The notes under the pieces: model-generated
What the model was told of the DNA's origin: nothing
Databases searched by the model: none
Seen by the model: only the letters and a program-made list of their open reading frames with translations
Position numbers and translations under genes: made by a program
Shown: one piece after another, positions 26,945 to 35,354 of the stretch
Numbering within the stretch: position 1 is the first letter of the stretch
How the letters are laid out: every line of letters begins with the position of its first letter
Assembly: GCF_001428105.1 (NCBI RefSeq)
Contig: NZ_LMSJ01000006.1
Span: 60,389 to 124,388, forward strand
Length of the DNA stretch: 64,000 bases
Source of the DNA: Paenibacillus sp. Soil766
Lineage (GTDB): Bacteria; Bacillota; Bacilli; Paenibacillales; NBRC-103111
Reading direction: 5' to 3'

Positions 26945-27638
26945 GAAGTCCATCCTCTCTGCAGCATTTACATCTGTGACTTTCCAAGTACACATCTTTC
27001 ACAAGTCTGAGATAATCCAACGATTGTTCCAGTGTGAAATGGCTCGTCTCCATCCGATGCTGCTTGCCACTCATCAGATTGACGACTTTCAGCTGTGCAC
27101 GTTTCTCTCCAAAAGCCTTGTTACAAAAAACAACCGACATATGTGTAAACAGGGCAAGCGTCGCTGCGCTGTCTTCCATGACAAATTTATGAATAACCAC
27201 GGATTGCTGAGTAGACTCCATCACTTGCACGATCATGGATAATCCAAGATCTAGCTCGTCAATCCATACATCCATGCTTTCAAATAAAAGGAGTGGCCAC
27301 TCGATCCGACTTTTATTCGTCAGAATATGAAACAACTGATGAATGACACGATGTTTAACCCCGCTATAAAAGCTATCGGTCCCGAATTTTTGTACTTTAT
27401 TCGTCCACTTTTTCTCAAATTCATTCGTTAACACATGTTGTGTCCGAGCAGCTGGTGGTAAGGAATACCATGTGTTGATCGCGTGATAAGCTGCGAATTG
27501 AGTAAGCTGCTGCCAATTCACATCCTGCGTATCTGTCCCACGATCTTCATGAGTAAGGGTATGTAGCCAGCGCTCTAGTTGAAAATCAGCAATAACCTGC
27601 AAGGTCCCGACGCCAATACCATTCACGCTATGTTCCAT
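26910..27638 (-). CDS. Unknown protein with C-terminal Cys cluster, behind Fur-box-like sites
   Basis: A 242-residue soluble protein that I do not recognise. It is helix-rich with several Trp and His, and ends with RCKCCREDGLHG, a possible metal or Fe-S ligand cluster. It is not the C-terminal motif of FhuF. I choose the ATG at 27638 (MEHSVNGIG) because GAGGGGG precedes it; a frame 13 codons longer lacks a good site. Two Fur-box-like sequences lie 45-90 nt upstream. The stop overlaps the start of the beta-propeller gene by 35 nt, so the pair is translationally linked. An iron-responsive role is inferred only from the operators. Confidence 0.6.
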   Translation of the reverse strand: MEHSVNGIGVGTLQVIADFQLERWLHTLTHEDRGTDTQDVNWQQLTQFAAYHAINTWYSLPPAARTQHVLTNEFEKKWTNKVQKFGTDSFYSGVKHRVIHQLFHILTNKSRIEWPLLLFESMDVWIDELDLGLSMIVQVMESTQQSVVIHKFVMEDSAATLALFTHMSVVFCNKAFGEKRAQLKVVNLMSGKQHRMETSHFTLEQSLDYLRLVKDVYLESHRCKCCREDGLHGNKFDLAIHQ

Positions 27639-27681
27639 ATCGACTAGCCCCCTCATGATGCCGTTCACTCTCGTCACCTAT

Positions 27682-27696
27682 TGATAATCATTTTCA
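27682..27696 (-). promoter_or_regulatory. Fur-box-like operator 1
   Basis: TGATAATCATTTTCA matches 14 of 15 positions of the 7-1-7 Fur consensus TGATAATNATTATCA, 44 nt upstream of the start at 27638. Confidence 0.6.
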
Positions 27697-27714
27697 TTTA
27701 GTCCCTATAACGAA

Positions 27715-27729
27715 TGATAATGGTTCTCA
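27715..27729 (-). promoter_or_regulatory. Fur-box-like operator 2
   Basis: TGATAATGGTTCTCA matches 13 of 15 positions (two mismatches) of the same 7-1-7 consensus, 18 bp from operator 1. Tandem sites strengthen the case for Fur-type control. Confidence 0.5.
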
Positions 27730-27863
27730 CTGGTAATGTCAAGATAAGGGCATACATTTAGGAAGCATTTGTCAATATGTCAGAAAACGACACCGATTTT
27801 CGAGCGACATCGCGTCCGAAATACGTTAATCTATGAAAAATGATTCATAGGAGGCGTACTAGG

Positions 27864-28130
27864 ATGCAAAACTTACAAATCTGCGGATTGGGTTTTATCG
27901 TGCTATGTATTATGTACTATCTCGTCATTGATGTTTTCGAGAAGAGTAAGCGCCTCAGACAGACGGCATCCAGTTTGCAAGAGCCACTGACGGCAGCGCT
28001 GTCTCCTGTTATTATCAAAGCGGTTCCTCCTAGTCAGGAAGCTGTATATCCGATGTATATCGACTGTAGTCGCAGCGAACCATTTATCCCGCAACACTCG
28101 AATAACGCCTTAACCCCTGTGACCATATAA
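27864..28130 (+). CDS. Small single-pass membrane protein, unknown
   Basis: An 88-residue ORF with a strong AGGAGG 9 nt before ATG at 27864. One membrane helix lies near the start (LQICGLGFIVLCIMYYLVI), followed by a polar tail. No family is recognised. Its 3' end overlaps the convergent ABC permease gene by 47 bp. It is divergent from the Fur-box unit, so those operators could affect it too. The ribosome site and helix argue for a real gene, while its short length keeps confidence moderate. Confidence 0.45.
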   Translation: MQNLQICGLGFIVLCIMYYLVIDVFEKSKRLRQTASSLQEPLTAALSPVIIKAVPPSQEAVYPMYIDCSRSEPFIPQHSNNALTPVTI

Positions 28131-28905
28131 AGTAAGCCCCCATGACAACCGTCAACGTTACGGCTGGAACGCCCCAAACGGCCCAGCCGTATTGTTCTGG
28201 CCGCAATAGATAAGCCGCTGGATAGAAGCTAGCTAATGAATACGGGATAATGTAAGTTAACAAGCCACGTAGTATTGGATGAAAGATTTGCATAGGATAC
28301 CTGGTGAAATCATATAGCCAAGTTACTGGATAAATCAGTGATCGTACTTCCTGAAACCAGAACGTTAATACACTGATCGTTAGTAGAATCGAGAATTGAA
28401 TGAGAGCACTGCATAACAAAGCGATAATGACATACAGCACACTCAAGAACGTCCAACTCATTTCCAAATGGGATGCTGCATAGCCCATAATTGCAAAGCC
28501 AGTAATCAACTGGCCGACACCATTCAATTCTTGCGAGTAGCCTATGGCTTGAAAAAGCACACCTACAGGCCGCACCATCATCATATCCATCCGTCCGTTC
28601 CGAATATAGCCTGTTAACATGAAAGGCGCGTTGAAGAAAGTTTGATTCAGCGCTCGACCCGTGGCGGCAAGTCCGAACATAAAGACTAACTCGTTGTAGT
28701 CCCAGCCTGCCAATATCGGAATTCGTTTGAAAATAACGGTCAAAAAAATCAGCGTACTTCCCTGCGCAATGATCCCCGCAATGACAGCAATAATCGTATC
28801 CGCACGATATTCAACCAATGTTTTGACATACACTTTTAGAAAGTGACCATACATCCCAATCAGATAAACAACCTGCCCCATGAAGCTTCTCTTTGGCGCC
28901 AACAT
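28084..28905 (-). CDS. ABC-2 type exporter permease (DUF990 family), second subunit
   Basis: A 273-residue polytopic protein with six helices, of the DUF990/ABC2_membrane_6 type. Hallmarks are AATGRALNQTFFNAPFMLTGYIRNGRMDMMMVRPV and FWFQEVRSLIYPVTWLYDFTRYPMQIF. It is the last gene of a three-gene exporter operon and follows its paralogue at 28910-29719 by 4 bp. The substrate is unknown; similar transporters are linked to drug or surface-molecule export. Confidence 0.85.
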   Translation of the reverse strand: MLAPKRSFMGQVVYLIGMYGHFLKVYVKTLVEYRADTIIAVIAGIIAQGSTLIFLTVIFKRIPILAGWDYNELVFMFGLAATGRALNQTFFNAPFMLTGYIRNGRMDMMMVRPVGVLFQAIGYSQELNGVGQLITGFAIMGYAASHLEMSWTFLSVLYVIIALLCSALIQFSILLTISVLTFWFQEVRSLIYPVTWLYDFTRYPMQIFHPILRGLLTYIIPYSLASFYPAAYLLRPEQYGWAVWGVPAVTLTVVMGAYFIWSQGLRRYSSVAG

Positions 28906-28909
28906 TCTC

Positions 28910-29719
28910 TCACCCCCCGTTAATCGCTAGACGTTTCGCCGCTTTCATCCACAACAATCGACTAATAACTATCATAACTAGCGCCCACGCAAGCTGCTCC
29001 AATAGGGCATAACCCATATGGATGCCAGTTAGCTTTCCTGTATAAATTGATAAGGGAATATAGGCCATAGCTTGAAAAGGTAAATAGGTTAGAACCGTTT
29101 GTAAGCTGCTAGGAAAGAAATCGAATGGGATCAACGTGCCTGCGAAAATATCCATCATCGCTCGCTTCGCCAACTGTACCCCAAACGTATTCGTGGTCAT
29201 GAACGAAATCATCATAATAATCGAGTTAATGCTGAACGCTACAAAGAAACCGATGATAAGACTTAACACAAAGGCAGCTCCAGCCGCCAAGCTCGGTGGT
29301 GATTGAATGCCAAGCCCGAAGATCAGCAGCAGAAGCGCTGGAATATTCACCCACAACATTTCCACGGCAAAAAAGCCTGCGGCTTCTACAAATCGTTGTA
29401 CTTGGAAGTCCACCGGTCGAATCAGATCGAGTGCAATGTCGCCGGATCGGACACGTAACGCCATGGCATAGGTAGGCGCACGCTCCGCAGGTGACCAGCG
29501 AGCAAAGTTAATCGTTTGGCCTACCATGACATAGGTAATTAATTGCTCCCAAGGCAACACCTGTCCACTGCCATACATATAAATGGCTTTCCACAACATG
29601 TAATAAAGCACACAGAACATGAGCGTTGACACGAGTGTCATCATAAAATCAAATCGAAACTGCATGCGCTGGCGAACCGCAATTCGGGACATTCCGCCTA
29701 GTCGTCGAAGAGTATTCAT
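28910..29719 (-). CDS. ABC-2 type exporter permease (DUF990 family), first subunit
   Basis: A 269-residue membrane protein paralogous to 28084-28905: six helices, with RVRSGDIALDLIRPVDFQVQ corresponding to the arginine/proline motif of the family. The ATPase stop and this ATG overlap by 4 bp (ATGA). The two permeases probably form a heterodimer driven by the ATPase at 29716-30774. Confidence 0.87.
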   Translation of the reverse strand: MNTLRRLGGMSRIAVRQRMQFRFDFMMTLVSTLMFCVLYYMLWKAIYMYGSGQVLPWEQLITYVMVGQTINFARWSPAERAPTYAMALRVRSGDIALDLIRPVDFQVQRFVEAAGFFAVEMLWVNIPALLLLIFGLGIQSPPSLAAGAAFVLSLIIGFFVAFSINSIIMMISFMTTNTFGVQLAKRAMMDIFAGTLIPFDFFPSSLQTVLTYLPFQAMAYIPLSIYTGKLTGIHMGYALLEQLAWALVMIVISRLLWMKAAKRLAINGG

Positions 29720-30774
29720 GTGCTGACAACCACACCTTCCAACTCGCGTTGTGGCGCCTCTGGCGAGCTTGAAAGACCTTCCCGATAAATCCGGGAAATT
29801 AAAGCGTCGATGTTCTCGTCTTGCATAGTCAGATCACGCGGCTTTGTTTTCTCTAACAGATACTTAAGTAATATGGACGTGTCGATATGATGCTGGTCAT
29901 AGGAAATCTTGAGCATCCGCTCTTCAACCCATGTAACCACATCAAAGCCAATGAACAGCGATGCAGCCTCCTCGGCAAGTCTTGTATCCTCGAAGGTAGC
30001 TTTGATTTGGCGCTCTGTCGCATAATGATCGCGAATATGCTGCAAGCTGCCATCATAAATGAGGCGCCCTTTATCAATAATCATCGTCCGGTGACATAAA
30101 CGTTCGATATCATGCATGTCATGTGTTGTTAGCAGCAATGTGACGCCTTTTTCCCGATTGATCTTCTCGATAAAAGCACGAATTCGCTCCTTCGCTACCA
30201 CATCAAGCCCAATTGTTGGCTCATCCAGAAAGAGAATATCGGGCTCGTGCAGTAAAGAAGCAAGAATTTCACAACGCATCCGCTGACCTAGTGAAAGCGT
30301 TCTTACAGGACGATTCAGAAGATGTTCAACTTCCAGAACCTCGGAAAATTCACGTAAATTTCTGTGATATTGCTCCCAAGAAATGCTGTACATGTACCGT
30401 AATAAATCATAGGAATCCTTCACAGGTAAATCAAACAGCAGCTGACTCCGTTGTCCGAATACGACACCAATTTGATAGGAGCTCATCTTCCTGCTCTTAT
30501 GCGGAATCAAGCCCGCCACCTCGATACTTCCGCTACTTGGTTCCAAGATGCCGGTCAGCATTTTGATCGTTGTAGATTTGCCCGCACCGTTCGGTCCTAG
30601 GTAGGCAACACTCTCCCCTTTTTCAATAGAAAAAGAAATATCCTCCACTGCGACCATCTCTCGCTTCTCAGGCTTAATCAAGCTCCGAATTGTGGCAAAT
30701 CGCCCCGTTCGTCTCACATCGGTTTCAAATGTTTTCCGTAAATGCTTAACCTCAATTAACGACAACGCCCTCAC
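29716..30774 (-). CDS. ABC exporter ATP-binding protein
   Basis: A 352-residue ABC ATPase of the ABC-2 exporter class. Walker A is GPNGAGKST (60-68), the signature LSLGQR (160-165), Walker B ILFLDEPT (180-187), and the switch His is in LLLTTHDMHD. A C-terminal extension of about 110 residues is shared by DUF990-linked ATPases. The start is GTG at 30774 or, more likely, TTG at 30765, which sits 6 nt from AAAGGGGTG. It is first in the operon with two membrane subunits. Confidence 0.92.
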   Translation of the reverse strand: MRALSLIEVKHLRKTFETDVRRTGRFATIRSLIKPEKREMVAVEDISFSIEKGESVAYLGPNGAGKSTTIKMLTGILEPSSGSIEVAGLIPHKSRKMSSYQIGVVFGQRSQLLFDLPVKDSYDLLRYMYSISWEQYHRNLREFSEVLEVEHLLNRPVRTLSLGQRMRCEILASLLHEPDILFLDEPTIGLDVVAKERIRAFIEKINREKGVTLLLTTHDMHDIERLCHRTMIIDKGRLIYDGSLQHIRDHYATERQIKATFEDTRLAEEAASLFIGFDVVTWVEERMLKISYDQHHIDTSILLKYLLEKTKPRDLTMQDENIDALISRIYREGLSSSPEAPQRELEGVVVST

Positions 30775-31158
30775 CCCTTTGGTTGCATTATACCAAGGAT
30801 TTCCAAAGGGATGCTATTACTTTTTCGCAGCAAGTTAATATAAAGCAGCCCCTCATCCGAAGATGAAAGGCTACATAGACTGGCTTAGTATAGTGGATAT
30901 TTGACCCGCAGTTCTTCCAAGAACAAGTTAGTGTGGATATATCTATTAAAGGCATCAACTAGATCTTCACTGCACCTTTTTTCAACAAATAATACCCATT
31001 TCCACTTTCAAAATATATGCTCGAGCTATATACTTAACATACAGATGAACGCTCATAGCGAACATGGCAGTATTTGACGACAATATATCTGTAGTTAATA
31101 TTCAATATATTAGGAAAACTCGAGTTCTGTATTCATTATCCTAAGGAGTCTGATCCTA
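30775..31158. other. Intergenic region between divergent exporter and AraC genes
   Basis: 384 bp without a credible gene. It holds an imperfect hairpin around 30853-30881 (AGCC, TCATC, loop CGAA, GATGA, GGCT) with no U-run, so it is not a clear terminator. Promoters for both flanking genes must lie here; I cannot place them with confidence. Confidence 0.5.
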
Positions 31159-31956
31159 TTGCTAACTCCCGTAATTCCATTACCTAAAGTTCAAAGGGCG
31201 ATTGGCGGAACTGTTGTGTACCCACCTGGCAGCCGCTTTGGCCCCCGCATTCAAGATGATCTTCAGCTTGTTTTATTGCATAAGGGCTCAATGACTGTGC
31301 ATATTGATGAGGCTCCACATACGATTCAACCTGGGCAGGTGATACTCCTTAAACCAGGTCACCAAGAACATTTCCTGTTTGCTAAGGAGCAAGAAACCTG
31401 GCATCGTTGGATAGCTGTTCATGTTGGAGAGCTATCGGAGCATCAACGCAACCAACTGGAGCAACTGCCACATACACAATCCATAAGTGAAGAGATGAAT
31501 CGTATAACGGACATTCTGATTTCCTTGAGATTACGCTATGATGCGGCCTCGGAGACCCTTTGCAGCTTGGGACTAGCGGCTATTCAATTATTTGTTGCGG
31601 AATCGACTAGCAATCATATGCAGCTTTCGCACCCTTCGATTCTACATGCGAAAAAATATATCGAGCATCATTTCCATGATCATCTCTCGCTGGAAGGCAT
31701 TGCCGACGAAGTCGGATTGTCCCCCGAGCATCTGGTTCGCTTGTTCCGCAAACACGAGGGAATCACTCCGATCAAATTCGTGTGGAACTACCGCATTCTG
31801 CGCGCCAACGAATTACTTATACAAACAGGCTTAGCCATTGGCGAAATCGCCATGCGCTGCGGCTTCAAGAACTCGTTTCATTTTGCTCGTGTGTTCAAAA
31901 GCACGACAGGCACCACGCCATCTGACTACCGACACGGGAACTGGCGGGGAAAATGA
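31159..31956 (+). CDS. AraC family transcriptional regulator
   Basis: A 265-residue AraC protein with a cupin-type N-terminus (DLQLVLLHKGSMTVHIDEAP; PGQVILLKPGHQEHF) and a full HTH domain (VGLSPEHLVRLFRKHEGITP; MRCGFKNSFHFARVFKSTTG). The start is TTG, 10 nt after AAGGAG. No enzyme gene is adjacent on the same strand. The divergent ABC exporter is 384 bp away and is a possible target. Confidence 0.88.
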   Translation: MLTPVIPLPKVQRAIGGTVVYPPGSRFGPRIQDDLQLVLLHKGSMTVHIDEAPHTIQPGQVILLKPGHQEHFLFAKEQETWHRWIAVHVGELSEHQRNQLEQLPHTQSISEEMNRITDILISLRLRYDAASETLCSLGLAAIQLFVAESTSNHMQLSHPSILHAKKYIEHHFHDHLSLEGIADEVGLSPEHLVRLFRKHEGITPIKFVWNYRILRANELLIQTGLAIGEIAMRCGFKNSFHFARVFKSTTGTTPSDYRHGNWRGK

Positions 31957-32138
31957 TAGGGTCTGGCCGGGCTGGGACGAGCGGGCAGAGCGAGTTGACC
32001 GGTGCAAGAGCGCTCAGGCCGCGCAAGAAAGGGCAGACCGTGCAAGAGCGAGCAAGGCCGTACAGGAGCCGCCCAGGAGTGCGCAGAACGCGCAAGAGCG
32101 GTTCGAAACCAATCGGTCCGTCCCCCCCAGTATGTTTA
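31957..32138. other. GC-rich degenerate repeats after the AraC gene
   Basis: This stretch is richer in G+C than its surroundings and contains at least four variants of GCAAGAGCG or GCAAGAAAG at irregular spacing. Open frames here give low-complexity Arg/Ala/Gln strings and are not credible genes. Confidence 0.5.
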
Positions 32139-32332
32139 ACTGTAAAAACTCCAGTTAATTCTCCCCGTTTTATCGAATCTGATCAACTAGATGGATTTTA
32201 TACAGTTAATTTGGCCTGATTAAGCTGAAACAGCCGAGTAAAGGGGAATTTAACTGCAGATTTTCCATCTAATCAGCAAATTCAAGCTTTTTGGACGAAA
32301 ATAAATGGAGGTTTTCCAGTTAAACTTGAGCA
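32139..32332. repeat. Inverted-motif module, copy C
   Basis: Forward motif: TAGATGGATTTTATACAGTT (then AATTTGG). Inverted: TTTAACTGCAGATTTTCCAT (then CTAATCAGC). Flanking ends are TAACTGTAAAAACTCCAGTT (start) and GGAGGTTTTCCAGTTAAACT (end). Same layout as the modules at 22.6 and 48.8 kb. No gene. Confidence 0.7.
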
Positions 32333-32401
32333 GAGCGTCCATCATCGTCGAACTTAGACGAGTGTTGAGCTAAAGAGTAACTAGTGGTGGCGACTGTGTG
32401 T

Positions 32402-32575
32402 TATTGAGCAGCTAGGGTTGGTGAGATTGGTGGGGTTATTGAGTTGCCAGGGTTACTGGAATTGGTGGGTTATTTAGGAGCTAGGGTTGCCGAAATTTTG
32501 ATGGATGTATTGAGTAACTTTGATAGACAGAATTGGTGGGGTTATTTAGTAGCTAGGATTGACGGAATTGCCCTC
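32402..32575. repeat. Degenerate tandem repeat, about 35-bp unit, four copies
   Basis: Units begin TTATTGAG or TTATTTAG, continue (C/G/T)AGCTAGGGTTG with variants and end ATTGGTGGGG. Starts lie near 32402, 32436, 32470 and 32540; the third unit carries a roughly 35-bp insertion that itself echoes the motif (GTATTGAGTAACTTTGATAG). Non-coding. Confidence 0.6.
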
Positions 32576-32657
32576 CTTCATCTTCTTTGCCCCCGCAAAC
32601 ACCTCATCAAACCGTCATGCGGTGTTGATTTGTCATTCCTAGGTTCCGATCAAAGAA

Positions 32658-32684
32658 AGAGCCCCGCTTCAGTAGCGAGGCTCT
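32658..32684 (-). terminator. Rho-independent terminator of the nan operon
   Basis: The stem AGAGCC..CGC/GCG..GGCTCT with TTTCTTTG following on the minus strand, 8 bp beyond the nanK stop codon. Confidence 0.8.
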
Positions 32685-32691
32685 ACCACGA

Positions 32692-33648
32692 TCATTCCCA
32701 CAATTGCAGTGCTGCGCCAATCATACCGCTCCAATTCCCTCGATAAGCTGGCTCAATTCGAACACCTTCCAGCATCGAAGGCATCGTTCTTCGTGCTACT
32801 TCTTTCCGAAGCTCCGTAAATAAACGATCACCCGCTTCGGCTACCCCACCGCCAATTACAATTAACGAGGGATTAAACATATGGATGAAAGAGGCTATGG
32901 CCGATCCTAGAGCTGACAAGGTTTCCTGCATAAGCTCGTTCGCTACCAGATCTCCCGCGTGCCACCGCTCAAACACTTCACGTGAATTCACCACTTCATC
33001 GCCATCTCCCAGCCGCGCAAGCTTCTCGCGCATCCGTCTAGCAATCGAAGTCCCTGACGCATATTGCTCCAAACAGCCAATCCCACCGCAAACGCAAGGG
33101 GTACCACCGAAATCAACCGAAATGTGGCCAAGCTCACCGCCACCGCCCCATGCGCCGTGGGCCAGACGGCCATCCACAACGAGCGCTCCGCCAACACCAG
33201 TCCCTAACGCAAGGCATAGAAAGTGTTCCACCCCCTGCCCAGCTCCCAAGTGTTTCTCCGTCAGAGCCAGCACATTCACATCATTATCGACGATGACGGG
33301 AAGCTGGAAGCGTTCTAGCAAAATATCTTTAAGCCGTGTTCCCGCATATCCGGGAATCAGTTCCGACGCCGAGCGAACCGAGCCGCTCGCCCAATCGATT
33401 TGCCCTGCACTGCCGACACCAATGCCCCTAACTTGAAGGCTTGGCTGCATATCCCGGCCTTCCGCGCGCACCTCGCGAATTGCTTGCTCAATGCGATCCA
33501 CTGTCCTCGCTTCGCCCGCCTTAGTCGCCAAACTGACCATACACAAGACTTCACCTTGTCGATTTATGAGGCCAGCATTGATCTTGGTACCGCCAACATC
33601 AACGCCGATCACATATTCAGCTAGGGGGTTATACCTAATCACTTCCAT
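32692..33648 (-). CDS. nanK: ROK family kinase, probable N-acetylmannosamine kinase
   Basis: A 318-residue ROK kinase. The phosphate-binding loop reads VIGVDVGGTKINAGL. The catalytic Asp is in VDNDVNVLAL. The zinc motif is GHISVDFGGTPCVCGGIGC followed by LEQYASG, with His and three Cys. Phosphorylating ManNAc to ManNAc-6-P is inferred from position: the nanE gene lies 10 bp upstream and nanA before that. ROK kinases are hard to tell apart by sequence, so glucokinase or another N-acetylhexosamine kinase remain possible. It is last in the operon. Confidence 0.85.
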   Translation of the reverse strand: MEVIRYNPLAEYVIGVDVGGTKINAGLINRQGEVLCMVSLATKAGEARTVDRIEQAIREVRAEGRDMQPSLQVRGIGVGSAGQIDWASGSVRSASELIPGYAGTRLKDILLERFQLPVIVDNDVNVLALTEKHLGAGQGVEHFLCLALGTGVGGALVVDGRLAHGAWGGGGELGHISVDFGGTPCVCGGIGCLEQYASGTSIARRMREKLARLGDGDEVVNSREVFERWHAGDLVANELMQETLSALGSAIASFIHMFNPSLIVIGGGVAEAGDRLFTELRKEVARRTMPSMLEGVRIEPAYRGNWSGMIGAALQLWE

Positions 33649-33658
33649 TAGAATCCCC

Positions 33659-34339
33659 CTATCCGCGTTGATTTAACGCCTTTATATAACGCTCCGTAAT
33701 AAGCTGCGGCCGTGTTATCGCACTACCAACCACTACATAGGCCGCTCCGAAAGCTATCGCTTTCACTGCCTCCTCCGGCGTCCAGATCCGACCTTCTGCA
33801 ACAACTGGCACGCTAACTTTAGAACATAACTGTTCTAGCAATTCGAAATCTGGCCCTTCTTGCTGCGTACTGTACGGTGTGTAACCAGCAAGCGTCGTCC
33901 CGATGAAATCCACCCCAAGTGCTTCCGCTGCAACGCCTTCTTCCAAGGTTGAAATATCCGCCATTACGGCAGCTCCCATTTCGTGAGCCCATGCGATGAG
34001 CGGCTTCACCGCCTCCAATCGTCCTTCACGATCCGTGACATCCAGCGCCACGATATCAGCGCCAGCCATCACGATGGCTTTGACTTCGTCCAAAGTTGGT
34101 GTAATAAACACACTGGAGCCTGGAATCTCTCTTTTAATAAGCCCAATGACTGGTACATCTACTTCTTTTTTTATCATCAAAATATCATGAACGCCGTTCG
34201 TTCGAATGCCAATGGCACCCGACTGGACAGCTGCTCTCGCCATTTTCGCCATCGCATCCCCGCCATGAAGAGGTTCATGCACTAATGCCTGACAAGAAAC
34301 GATCAAGCCGCTCACAGGGAATATCGCGCTACCTTCCAT
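33659..34339 (-). CDS. nanE: N-acetylmannosamine-6-phosphate 2-epimerase
   Basis: A 226-residue TIM-barrel enzyme converting ManNAc-6-P to GlcNAc-6-P. Family marks: LIVSCQALVHEPLHG at the N-terminus, GAIGIRTNGVHDI, the catalytic lysine segment VIGLIKREIPGS, DIVALDVTDREGR, TTLAGYTPYS and VVAEGRIWTPEEA. Length is normal. It lies 16 bp after nanA and 10 bp before nanK, giving the order in which the sugar is processed. Confidence 0.95.
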   Translation of the reverse strand: MEGSAIFPVSGLIVSCQALVHEPLHGGDAMAKMARAAVQSGAIGIRTNGVHDILMIKKEVDVPVIGLIKREIPGSSVFITPTLDEVKAIVMAGADIVALDVTDREGRLEAVKPLIAWAHEMGAAVMADISTLEEGVAAEALGVDFIGTTLAGYTPYSTQQEGPDFELLEQLCSKVSVPVVAEGRIWTPEEAVKAIAFGAAYVVVGSAITRPQLITERYIKALNQRG

Positions 34340-34355
34340 CTGAATCGCCCCTCTC

Positions 34356-35276
34356 TTAGACTTTTGCCAGCTCTACCAACTTCATAATCCGCTTATTCAA
34401 CTGTTCAATTCTTCCTTGATCCCCGGCCGTACAAGGCAATAATGGCATCCTCGGTGCTCCAATATCGTAACCACGCAGCTTTAGAATCGCTTTGCAAGCC
34501 CCATATAAAGAAGGGAATGACAGTAATTGGGCAATGAGCTCATTTACCTTGAACTGCCAGTCCTGTGCTTCTAGCATCTCGCCTGCCACATAGCATTGTT
34601 CAATTTTGAGGAATAGCTCCGGCATCACCCCATAAGTCCCTCCAATTCCTCCGTCTGCGCCAATACTGCGTCCAGCTAAATACTGCTCATCAGGTCCGTT
34701 AAATACGAGGAAATCGCTGCCTCCTGCCGCTTTGAATTGCTGCAGCTCAAAGGTGCTTTCAGACGAGATTTTCACTCCGATAACCTTGTCCTGTGCAGCC
34801 ATTTTCATTAACAGACTCTTCGATAAATGAAAGCCCGTCGTTTGCGGGATATGATAAATGATGAATGGCAGCGAAGTACTGTCAATGATCGCCTGCCAGT
34901 GCCCCTCCACACTATCAGCTGACAAACGATAATAAATCGCAGGAACCGCTGATACCGCATGCGCCCCAACTTCCGCTGCATGCTTGGCAAGCTCGACACT
35001 ATCTCGCGTCGCAGCTGCTCCTACATGGGCAATGATCGTCAACTCATTTCCCACTTCTTCCATCACTGCCGCAAGGATCTCTTTGCGTTCTTCAACCGTC
35101 TGCAGCATCCCTTCACCCGAACTGCCTCCAACATAAAGACCTTTCACGCCAGTCGAGGCATAATACCTAGCCAATCGACGCACAGCGTCCGTATTCATCT
35201 CTCCCTGCTCATCGTAGCTCGCATATAAAGCGATAATAATACCGCGAAATGATTCTAAATCATAGGGTTTCATCAA
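34356..35276 (-). CDS. nanA: N-acetylneuraminate lyase
   Basis: A 306-residue class I aldolase of the DHDPS/NAL family that splits sialic acid into pyruvate and ManNAc. Visible: GGSSGEG (50-56) for the pyruvate carboxylate, Tyr141 in FIIYHIPQTTG and Schiff-base Lys169 in VIGVKISS. These positions are close to those of E. coli NanA. Adjacent nanE and nanK confirm the assignment over DHDPS. It follows the importer permease gene by 78 bp and probably belongs to the same transcript. Confidence 0.93.
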   Translation of the reverse strand: MMKPYDLESFRGIIIALYASYDEQGEMNTDAVRRLARYYASTGVKGLYVGGSSGEGMLQTVEERKEILAAVMEEVGNELTIIAHVGAAATRDSVELAKHAAEVGAHAVSAVPAIYYRLSADSVEGHWQAIIDSTSLPFIIYHIPQTTGFHLSKSLLMKMAAQDKVIGVKISSESTFELQQFKAAGGSDFLVFNGPDEQYLAGRSIGADGGIGGTYGVMPELFLKIEQCYVAGEMLEAQDWQFKVNELIAQLLSFPSLYGACKAILKLRGYDIGAPRMPLLPCTAGDQGRIEQLNKRIMKLVELAKV

Positions 35277-35354
35277 TGTTTTCCTCCGATTGTTAGACTA
35301 ATTAAAATGAGTTCTTGGTTATTAGCTGTCATGTTCCATCCGATTACTGCGCCC

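Noticed and set aside
30853..30881. Hairpin near the exporter and AraC starts as a terminator
   Set aside because: No U-run follows on either strand, and it lies upstream of both divergent genes.
31838..32158. A 106-codon frame rich in Arg, Ala and Gln
   Set aside because: It overlaps the AraC gene out of frame and runs through GC-rich degenerate repeats. No start signal or family match.
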